Source: Oscillospiraceae bacterium (GTDB lineage Bacteria; Bacillota; Clostridia; Oscillospirales; Oscillospiraceae). From it: DNA of 12,102 nucleotides. Below the pieces are notes generated by a model that had not been told where the DNA came from, did no database searches, and saw only the letters and a program-made list of their open reading frames with translations. Position numbers and translations under genes: made by a program. Positions 7,698 to 12,102 of the stretch are shown here, piece after piece. Position 1 is the first letter of the stretch. Each line of letters starts with the position of its first letter. The stretch covers positions 1 through 12,102 of the forward strand of contig JAFXBH010000029.1 in the NCBI GenBank assembly GCA_017521875.1, given 5' to 3'.

Positions 7698-7726
7698 TTG
7701 CAACCCGACAACAAATCGGTTATAAT
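7698..7726 (+). promoter_or_regulatory. Near-consensus sigma-A promoter for the foldase gene
   Basis: TTGCAA (7698-7703), exactly 17 bases, then a perfect TATAAT (7721-7726). Transcription would start near 7733, leaving a leader of about 57 bases before the ATG at 7790. The nearly ideal hexamers suggest high constitutive expression. Confidence 0.8.
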
Positions 7727-7789
7727 GACAGAACTTATGTGCTGCACCAGCGCATAGTATTACCACCGTATATGAGAGGATATGATTAC

Positions 7790-9454
7790 ATGAGCGCATC
7801 AGACAAGAAAAGAATCCGCAAGGAACTGGCCGCTTCCCAAATGACTGAGAAGCAAAAGAAGGCCCAATCCGAGGCGAAGAAACTGAGAAATCAGTCCCTT
7901 GCTTTTATCGCCCTTATGCTTGCAGTTGTAATTGCTGCAGCCGGTATTTTGGGTGTCAGAGCCGTGAACAATTCCGGCATTATTGACAAGAACACCATTG
8001 CCGCTATCACCGGTAACCACAAGTTGAACAGTGTACAGATGAACTACTACTTTACCGACGATGTGAAAGGTCTGTATAACGAGTGGTCTCAGGCTTATGG
8101 TGAAAATGTCGCTACTTATGTTAAAATGATGGGTCTGGATATCAACTTGCCTTTAGACGAGCAAGTTGCTGATAAGACCACCGGTGAAACCTGGGCACAG
8201 CGTTTCCTGCAAAGTGCTCTGGATCAGGCAAAGAGTGACTATGCCCTGTATGACAAGGCTATGGCCGAGGGCTTTACTCTGACCGAAGAAGAGGAAAAAA
8301 GTCTGAACAACACTGCGGAACAATTAAAAATGTACGCTACCCTGTATGGCTACAAGAACGCTAACAAGTACCTGGTTGCTATGTACGGCTACGGCTCTAC
8401 TGCAGAGTCTTACGCAGAGTACTCTAAGATTTCCTATATCGCAACTGCTTACTATAACAAGTATGTGGATTCTTTGGAATATAGCGAGGAAATCATTGCA
8501 GATCACCTCAAGAAGAACCCTCTGAACTACACATCCTTCAGTTACGCAAGTTACTATCTGAGTAGCAGTTCCTTCCTGACCGGCGGTACAACTGATGAAA
8601 ACGGCACTAAGACTTACACACAGGCCGAAAAGGATGCCGCTGTAAAGGCCGCCGAAGAAACCGCTAAGAAGTTGGCAGAATCCAAAGATGTTGTCGAACT
8701 GGACAAAGCAATTGCTGCTTTGGATATCAACAAGAATAACAAGAACGCTGCTTCTACCAAGAGCACAGACGAACTGTACACCAACATTCCTAGTATGTTG
8801 CAGGACTGGTTGTCTGACGACGAGCGTAAAGACGGTGATATTACTACCATTGTCAACGAAACTACCTCCAAAGATGCCGACGGCAAGGAAGTAAAAACAA
8901 TCAATGGCTATTATGTTGTCGTGTTCTCTGGCCGCAACGAAAACACCCGCCCCTTGGCAAATGTTCGCCATCTGCTGGTGAAGTTTGAGGGCGGCAAGAC
9001 CAACTCCAGCGGTGTCAAGGAATACACTGAGGCTGAAAAGGCTAAGGCTAAAGAAGAGGCCGAGAAATATCTGAAGCAGTGGAAAGACGGTACCAACCCC
9101 AACGAAGAGAGTTTCATTGAGTTGGTAAAGAAGCACTCCGATGATACTTCTGCCGAGGATGGCGGTCTGTTCGAGGACATCCACCCCGCTTCTCCTTATG
9201 TTCCCTCCTTCCTGGCATGGTCCATTGATCCCGAGCGTAAGCCCGGTGACACCGGTGTGATCGTCAGCGATTACGGCTACCATGTGATGTACTACTCCAA
9301 GGACAGCGACATCAACTACCGTGACTACATGATCACCGAAGATCTGCGTGCTGCAGACTCCGAAAAGTGGTACAACGGTATTGTGGAGGCTGCCACCATT
9401 ACTGCAGAAAACACCAAGCGTCTGAATCTGGACGGTATCATTGCCTATATGTAA
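7790..9454 (+). CDS. Membrane-anchored parvulin-type peptidyl-prolyl isomerase (PpiC/PrsA-like foldase)
   Basis: This is probably an extracytoplasmic foldase that helps secreted proteins fold, like PrsA. The 554 residues comprise a charged Lys/Glu/Gln-rich cytoplasmic tail (1-35), one membrane segment (about 36-57, no lipobox cysteine, so a membrane anchor rather than a lipoprotein), a helical SurA-N-like region (about 80-245), and a C-terminal parvulin domain (about 390-505: NVRHLLVKF, FIELVKKHSDDTSAEDGG, PGDTGVIVSDYGYHVMYY). A second, degenerate parvulin-like unit seems to precede it (about 247-382; TYTQAEKDAA parallels EYTEAEKAKA, and GYYVVVFSGRN parallels GYHVMYYSKD), without the GG active-site loop. 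The ATG at 7790 follows AGAGGA by nine bases. The frame runs 51 bases further upstream, through the leader, without a ribosome binding site. It has its own promoter and is followed by a hairpin terminator. Confidence 0.85.
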   Translation: MSASDKKRIRKELAASQMTEKQKKAQSEAKKLRNQSLAFIALMLAVVIAAAGILGVRAVNNSGIIDKNTIAAITGNHKLNSVQMNYYFTDDVKGLYNEWSQAYGENVATYVKMMGLDINLPLDEQVADKTTGETWAQRFLQSALDQAKSDYALYDKAMAEGFTLTEEEEKSLNNTAEQLKMYATLYGYKNANKYLVAMYGYGSTAESYAEYSKISYIATAYYNKYVDSLEYSEEIIADHLKKNPLNYTSFSYASYYLSSSSFLTGGTTDENGTKTYTQAEKDAAVKAAEETAKKLAESKDVVELDKAIAALDINKNNKNAASTKSTDELYTNIPSMLQDWLSDDERKDGDITTIVNETTSKDADGKEVKTINGYYVVVFSGRNENTRPLANVRHLLVKFEGGKTNSSGVKEYTEAEKAKAKEEAEKYLKQWKDGTNPNEESFIELVKKHSDDTSAEDGGLFEDIHPASPYVPSFLAWSIDPERKPGDTGVIVSDYGYHVMYYSKDSDINYRDYMITEDLRAADSEKWYNGIVEAATITAENTKRLNLDGIIAYM

Positions 9455-9460
9455 TCAAAC

Positions 9461-9492
9461 AAACCGTGCGTTGCAGATACAACGCACGGTTT
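9461..9492 (+). terminator. Hairpin terminator after the foldase gene (weak T tail)
   Basis: AAACCGTGCGTTG (9461-9473) pairs perfectly over 13 bp with CAACGCACGGTTT (9480-9492), loop CAGATA. The tail is only TTTATT, so termination may be partial and allow read-through to the TSUP genes, for which I see no good promoter of their own. Confidence 0.75.
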
Positions 9493-9500
9493 ATTGCATA

Positions 9501-9543
9501 AAAATCACCTCCTGGGGAAATCCTTTCCTCAAGAGGTGATTTT
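9501..9543 (+). promoter_or_regulatory. 43-nt near-perfect hairpin burying the ribosome binding site of the first TSUP gene
   Basis: AAAATCACCTC (9501-9511) pairs perfectly with GAGGTGATTTT (9533-9543). After one C/A mismatch the pairing resumes for eight more pairs (9513-9520 with 9524-9531, one G/U), closing on a three-base loop TCC. The right arm is the ribosome binding site GAGGTGAT, and the ATG follows at 9544, so the folded leader should block initiation. The left arm, ATCACCTCCT, matches the 16S rRNA anti-Shine-Dalgarno sequence, as expected if it masks a strong site. Confidence 0.65.
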
Positions 9544-9891
9544 ATGTCTAAACTTCGGTTATCTATTGCCGGCAGCCTGGCCGGCGCAGTAAACGGTTTG
9601 TTTGGTGCAGGGGGCGGCATGGTACTGGTGCCTATGTTGGGGCCCAAAACCGGGCTGGAAGAACATCAGCGGTTTTCCTCCTCCATCGCTATCATTGCGC
9701 CCATTTGCGTAGTTTCACTATTCTTTTCTTCTGCGCCATCTATTGGGTTCACCGGACTGCTCCCCTATTTGCTGGGAGGCGCCTTCGGGGGTGCGGCAGC
9801 CGGTCTTTGGGGAAAACGGATTCCTACACTATGGCTGCACCGCATTTTAGGCATCTTGATCATCTGGGGAGGAATCCGATATATATGGTAG
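9544..9891 (+). CDS. TauE/SafE (TSUP) half-transporter, N-terminal-type half
   Basis: This is an integral membrane protein of the TauE/SafE (TSUP) family, whose members move sulfite, sulfonates or other organic anions. It has 115 residues with four hydrophobic segments (about 8-30, 47-65, 70-90 and 97-113). The glycine signature NGLFGAGGGM lies at 17-26. Full-length TSUP proteins are about 240-260 residues built from two similar halves; this is one half. The ribosome binding site GAGGTGAT lies in a strong hairpin directly before the ATG (9544-9546). The stop TAG at 9889-9891 overlaps the start of the next gene by 7 bases. The substrate cannot be predicted. It could instead be a frameshifted full-length gene, but the second half has its own ATG and GGAGG, and paired half-size TSUP genes are known in Clostridia as far as I recall. 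Confidence 0.83.
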   Translation: MSKLRLSIAGSLAGAVNGLFGAGGGMVLVPMLGPKTGLEEHQRFSSSIAIIAPICVVSLFFSSAPSIGFTGLLPYLLGGAFGGAAAGLWGKRIPTLWLHRILGILIIWGGIRYIW

Positions 9892-10253
9892 TTTATCTGG
9901 CATTTCCCGTTGCAGTGATACTGGGATTTTTGGCCGGTTTGGGAGTGGGCGGCGGCAGCCTTCTGATGCTTTGGCTCACCGCAGTAGCCGGTGTGACATA
10001 TGCCGATGCCCGTTTCATTAATTTGATGTTCTTTCTTCCCTCCGCGTTAATGGCCACAATTTTTCACTGTAAGCACGGCAATCTGCCTTTTCGAAAAATC
10101 CTCCCGGCAATCCTTTGCGGCTGCGCTGCTGCCGCCATTTTTTCCTTTATGGGAAGGCAGTTCAACACAGATATTATCAAAAGAATATTCGGTGGACTTT
10201 TAATCTTGACCGGGTTGCGGGAACTATTTTACCGTCCCCGAAAAGCCAAATAG
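9885..10253 (+). CDS. TauE/SafE (TSUP) half-transporter, C-terminal-type half
   Basis: This is the second half-size TSUP protein, 122 residues, with four hydrophobic segments (about 4-33, 45-62, 69-90 and 96-113) and the repeated glycine signature AGLGVGGGS (17-25), parallel to the one in its partner. It ends in a basic tail (RPRKAK). The ATG at 9885-9887 lies inside the end of the first half (7-base overlap, different frame). GGAGG (9868-9872) is 12 bases before it, so translation is probably coupled. The two products most likely assemble as a heterodimer equal to one full transporter; this is inference. The 3' end overlaps the convergent ruvX gene by 25 bases. It might also be called a membrane protein of unknown substrate. 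Confidence 0.83.
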   Translation: MVVYLAFPVAVILGFLAGLGVGGGSLLMLWLTAVAGVTYADARFINLMFFLPSALMATIFHCKHGNLPFRKILPAILCGCAAAAIFSFMGRQFNTDIIKRIFGGLLILTGLRELFYRPRKAK

Positions 10254-10645
10254 CCCTCCAGGATTAATGAGGCGGCCACGGCATCTACCGTATCTTTTCG
10301 CTTTTTGCCGTGGTAATTGTGCGCCGAGAGAATATTGTGAGCCTCCACAGTTGTTCTCCGCTCATCCCACAATTTCACAGGCAGATTGGTCTCTAATTCC
10401 AGTTTTGTTGCAAATTCCCGGCAGAGTTCTGCTCTTGCGCCCTCAGTGCCATCCATATTTTTAGGCAGACCAACTACAATCTCACCCACATCGGACTCTT
10501 TGGCCATAGCGCAGATCTGCGCTATGGTTTTTTCTATGTTTCTGCTGTGAATCACTGTGGTCGTTCCTACAATGCTGCAAAGCAGGTCTGAAATCGCAAT
10601 TCCTGTTCTGGCATCACCGTAATCCACGCCCATAATCCGTTTCAT
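10229..10645 (-). CDS. ruvX: RuvX/YqgF family Holliday-junction-resolvase-like nuclease (pre-16S rRNA processing)
   Basis: This is a 138-residue RNase H-fold nuclease of the RuvX/YqgF family, associated with 5' end maturation of 16S rRNA and called a putative Holliday junction resolvase. It starts MKRIMGVDYGDARTGIA (metal-binding D8). It also has IVVGLPKNMDG (57-66), WDERRTT (93-99) and KKRKDTVDAVAA (114-125), which supply the other acidic residues of the active site. Length is typical for the family. I chose the ATG at 10643-10645, preceded by AAGGAG about 10 bases away and a closer GGAG; the frame is open to 10732, but that region is promoter. The 3' end runs tail to tail into the second TSUP gene with a 25-base overlap, leaving no room for a separate terminator. 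Confidence 0.93.
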   Translation of the reverse strand: MKRIMGVDYGDARTGIAISDLLCSIVGTTTVIHSRNIEKTIAQICAMAKESDVGEIVVGLPKNMDGTEGARAELCREFATKLELETNLPVKLWDERRTTVEAHNILSAHNYHGKKRKDTVDAVAASLILEGYLAFRGR

Positions 10646-10679
10646 GTTACTCCGACTCCTTACTTTTGGATTTTCACCC

Positions 10680-10708
10680 ATTATATAGCAAAATATCCAA
10701 AAAATAAA
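10680..10708 (-). promoter_or_regulatory. Promoter for ruvX
   Basis: On the minus strand a perfect TATAAT (10680-10685) lies 17 bases from a weak TTTATT (10703-10708) at the -35 position. Transcription would start near 10673, a short leader before the ATG at 10645. It stands back to back with the rpmG promoter; the two -35 boxes are 11 bases apart. Confidence 0.6.
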
Positions 10709-10719
10709 GAAAAAAATTG

Positions 10720-10748
10720 TTGACTTAACCATTCCCCCGTGTTAGAAT
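10720..10748 (+). promoter_or_regulatory. Sigma-A promoter for rpmG-secE-nusG(-rplK)
   Basis: TTGACT (10720-10725), a 17-base spacer and TAGAAT (10743-10748) form a strong vegetative promoter. Transcription would begin near 10755, giving a leader of about 130 bases before rpmG. It is the only clear promoter I see for the operon within the window. Confidence 0.78.
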
Positions 10749-10754
10749 GTATCT

Positions 10755-10883
10755 ACCTGTGAAAAAAGGGTTTATTTGTTGCGCCCATTTTTTCAGCCCC
10801 GGGGTGGCAATTTGTAGTTGGCCGCCTACTAAATCTTTCTAGCCGGGGTGATACAGGGAGGCAATTTTTAAGGAGGTGCCGTT
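10755..10883 (+). promoter_or_regulatory. Structured 5' leader of rpmG-secE-nusG
   Basis: The untranslated stretch after the promoter can fold. CCCCGG (10797-10802) pairs with CCGGGG (10843-10848), and inside it GGTGGC (10803-10808) pairs with GCCGCC (10821-10826, one G/U) around a 12-base loop. The ribosome binding site AAGGAGG at 10870-10876 lies outside this fold. I know no Rfam leader matching it. It may be a regulatory leader or just a stable 5' UTR. Confidence 0.4.
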
Positions 10884-11033
10884 ATGCGCGTTAAAGTCAC
10901 TTTGAGATGCTCCGAGTGCAAGCAAAGAAACTACAACACTATGAAAAACAAGAAGAATGACCCCGACCGTCTCGAAATGAAGAAGTACTGCAGATTCTGC
11001 AGAAAGCACACTGTTCACAACGAGACTAAGTAA
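10884..11033 (+). CDS. rpmG: 50S ribosomal protein bL33 (zinc-binding form)
   Basis: bL33 is a small large-subunit ribosomal protein. The 49-residue product starts [13 protein letters not shown] and keeps both zinc-ribbon pairs, C9-x2-C12 and C36-x2-C39, followed by [10 protein letters not shown], the standard bL33 end. This is the cysteine-containing (C+) form; in some Firmicutes such genes have C- paralogues under zinc control, but no Zur-type operator is obvious here. The ATG at 10884 follows AAGGAGG by seven bases. The TAA stop (11031-11033) is part of the TAAGGAG ribosome binding site of secE, so the genes are tightly linked. It is the first gene of the rpmG-secE-nusG-rplK run, the normal bacterial order. 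Confidence 0.96.
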   Translation: MRVKVTLRCSECKQRNYNTMKNKKNDPDRLEMKKYCRFCRKHTVHNETK

Positions 11034-11045
11034 GGAGATCACGAA

Positions 11046-11276
11046 ATGGCAGAAGTTAAAAAGGAAAATTGGTTCAAAAGAGCCTGGGGCGCCATTTGCA
11101 GATACTTCCGTGAGCTTCGCAGCGAACTGAAAAAAGTCGTGTGGTCCACCCCGAAGCAAGTCTTGAAAAACACCTTAATTGTTATTGTATGCGTGCTGGT
11201 TGTCGGCGTGTTTATTTGGGTGTTTGACTTTGTTGCCCGCTATGGCATTGATGCCTTGATTAAGGCATTCCACTAA
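11046..11276 (+). CDS. secE: Preprotein translocase subunit SecE
   Basis: SecE is the small essential membrane subunit that clamps SecY in the general secretion channel. The 76-residue protein is the short, single-span Gram-positive type. It has a basic amphipathic helix, the conserved cytoplasmic motif RELRSELKKVVWSTPKQV (about 22-39) and one membrane segment (about 41-65). The ATG at 11046 lies eight bases after GGAG of the TAAGGAG that includes the rpmG stop. Its own stop is likewise part of TAAGGAG before nusG, so rpmG, secE and nusG share the same overlapping stop and ribosome-binding-site arrangement. The identification is firm from motif, size and position. Confidence 0.96.
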   Translation: MAEVKKENWFKRAWGAICRYFRELRSELKKVVWSTPKQVLKNTLIVIVCVLVVGVFIWVFDFVARYGIDALIKAFH

Positions 11277-11287
11277 GGAGAAGCGCT

Positions 11288-11818
11288 ATGGCAGAGGCTG
11301 CAAAATGGTATGTTGTCCATACCTATTCCGGCTATGAGAACACTGTAAAGGCTACCATTGAAAAGACAGTGCAGAGCCGTCAACTGCAGGAACAGATCGT
11401 TGCTGTTTCCATCCCTATGGAAACCGTTACCGAAATCACAGATTCCGGTGTCAGCAAGACCTACGATCGCAAGTTGTATCCCGGTTATGTATTCGTTAAG
11501 ATGGTTTACTCCGATGACACCTGGCATGTAATTCGTAATGTGCGCGGTGTTGCCGGCTTTGTGGGCGCATCCGGAAGTGACCCCTTCCCCCTGTCTGAGC
11601 AGGAAGTTTACGATATGGGCGTGGAAAAACGCGAGATTGTTGTCAACTATGCAGTTGGCGATACTGTGCGGATTCTGGACGGCCCCTTGAGTTCCTTCAC
11701 AGGCGTTGTGGAAAGCATTGAGGTCGATAACAACTCGGTCAGCGTGATCGTTTCCATGTTTGGCCGCGAAACCCCTGTCGATTTCGAACTCGATCAGGTG
11801 GAATTAATATCCCAATAA
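11288..11818 (+). CDS. nusG: Transcription termination/antitermination factor NusG
   Basis: NusG binds the RNA polymerase clamp and controls pausing, Rho-dependent termination and coupling to ribosomes. The 176 residues comprise an N-terminal NGN domain (KWYVVHTYSGYENTVK at the start, RKLYPGYVFVKM near 61-72, VRGVAGFVG near 85-93) and a C-terminal KOW domain (about 122-150: VGDTVRILDGPLSSFTGVV), ending VDFELDQVELISQ. The length is typical. The ATG at 11288 follows TAAGGAG, whose first three bases are the secE stop. A 102-base structured gap separates it from rplK, the usual next gene. Confidence 0.97.
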   Translation: MAEAAKWYVVHTYSGYENTVKATIEKTVQSRQLQEQIVAVSIPMETVTEITDSGVSKTYDRKLYPGYVFVKMVYSDDTWHVIRNVRGVAGFVGASGSDPFPLSEQEVYDMGVEKREIVVNYAVGDTVRILDGPLSSFTGVVESIEVDNNSVSVIVSMFGRETPVDFELDQVELISQ

Positions 11819-11825
11819 CGCATCG

Positions 11826-11897
11826 AACCGGATTACCGGTTGGAACGTGGGAGGGGCAAACGCCCCGCAAGAAATGCGAAATATCGCATATTACCAC
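11826..11897 (+). promoter_or_regulatory. Candidate ribosomal-protein leader before rplK (hairpin plus three-way junction)
   Basis: Between nusG and rplK lies a strongly foldable leader. The first element is hairpin AACCGG-ATTA-CCGGTT (11826-11841). Next, an outer stem GTGG (11847-11850) with CCAC (11894-11897) encloses two perfect hairpins: GGGGC-AAAC-GCCCC (11853-11866) and ATGCGA-AATA-TCGCAT (11874-11889). A GTGGGAGG...ACCACA frame before rplK recurs in many bacteria as I recall, and in E. coli the L11 operon leader is bound by L1. A ribosomal protein (L1 or L11) as ligand is therefore likely but not shown. Confidence 0.6.
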
Positions 11898-11920
11898 ATT
11901 TTATTCAGGAGGTGCTTATT

Positions 11921-12102
11921 ATGGCACAGAAAGTCACTGGCATTATCAAACTTCAAATCAACGCCGCTAAGGCTACCGCATCCCCCCCTGTTGGTCCCGC
12001 TCTGGGTCAGCACGGCGTTAACATTGCTGCTTTTATTAAGGAATTCAATGCCCGTACCCAGGCTATGGAAGGCTACAAGATTCCCGTCGTTATCACTGTT
12101 TA
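11921..12102 (+). CDS. rplK: 50S ribosomal protein uL11 (5' part, cut by window end)
   Basis: uL11 forms the GTPase-associated centre of the large subunit with 23S rRNA. The visible 60 residues start [20 protein letters not shown], then [22 protein letters not shown], the hallmark L11 N-terminal domain with its conserved proline-rich loop. The gene runs off the right edge; a full L11 has about 141 residues. The ATG at 11921 lies eight bases after AGGAGG (11907-11912). It follows nusG and a structured leader, in the expected order; rplA would be expected next. Confidence 0.97.
   Translation, partial: MAQKVTGIIKLQINAAKATASPPVGPALGQHGVNIAAFIKEFNARTQAMEGYKIPVVITV

Noticed and set aside
8324..9283. 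Minus-strand open frame of about 319 codons opposite the foldase gene
   Set aside because: The plus strand has promoter, ribosome binding site, membrane anchor and parvulin domain; the reverse frame is a shadow with no recognised features.
9505..9514. Match ATCACCTCCT to the 3' end of 16S rRNA, suggesting an rRNA fragment
   Set aside because: Only about ten bases match, and it is explained as the arm that pairs with the strong ribosome binding site in the hairpin.
9885..9891. Sequencing frameshift splitting one TauE/SafE gene
   Set aside because: Considered but not preferred: the second half has its own ATG and an upstream GGAGG, both halves have the expected four spans, and the overlap looks like translational coupling. 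Comparison with relatives would settle it.
1..12102. CRISPR arrays, transposons, prophage, toxin-antitoxin or defence genes
   Set aside because: No direct repeat array, terminal inverted repeats with a transposase, integrase or small toxin-like pair was seen; all substantial coding frames are accounted for by housekeeping genes.

Overview
The window looks like chromosomal housekeeping DNA from a Gram-positive Clostridia, most likely an Oscillospiraceae/Ruminococcaceae-type gut anaerobe. The basis is strong AGGAGG ribosome binding sites, a group II ECF module next to truA, a class A PBP, a DUF1292 gene, a zinc-type bL33 and the rpmG-secE-nusG-rplK order. I cannot name a genus. I see no phage, IS, CRISPR or obvious transferred island.

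Left part (1-6826, minus strand): six tightly packed genes are probably one operon reading leftwards: class A PBP, class I SAM-dependent rRNA-type methyltransferase, ecfA1, ecfA2, ecfT and truA (its last few codons lie beyond base 1). Gaps are at most about 30 nt, ecfA2 and ecfT overlap, and the truA ribosome binding site overlaps the ecfT stop. An extended -10 promoter at 6912-6920 with an 8-bp palindrome just downstream probably drives it. No ECF substrate-binding (S) subunit is present, so the ECF module probably serves S components encoded elsewhere.

Middle part (6827-10253, plus strand): a DUF1292 protein has its own sigma-A promoter and is followed by a roughly 200-nt structured RNA (candidate 6S RNA) ending in a strong terminator. 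Next is a membrane-anchored parvulin-type foldase, with a near-consensus promoter, that appears to carry two parvulin units, the first degenerate. After its hairpin terminator comes a near-perfect 43-nt hairpin that buries the ribosome binding site of a pair of overlapping half-length TauE/SafE (TSUP) genes.

Right part (10229-12102): ruvX (minus) runs tail to tail into the second TSUP half with a 25-bp overlap. Back-to-back promoters then separate ruvX from rpmG-secE-nusG-rplK (translation and secretion machinery), which has a structured leader before rpmG and a three-way-junction leader before rplK. rplK is cut by the window end.

Nothing here is convincingly a wholly new system. The best leads are the zinc-ribbon-like insertion in the PBP, the double parvulin protein, the split TSUP pair behind a sequestering hairpin, the candidate 6S RNA and the palindrome at the PBP promoter.
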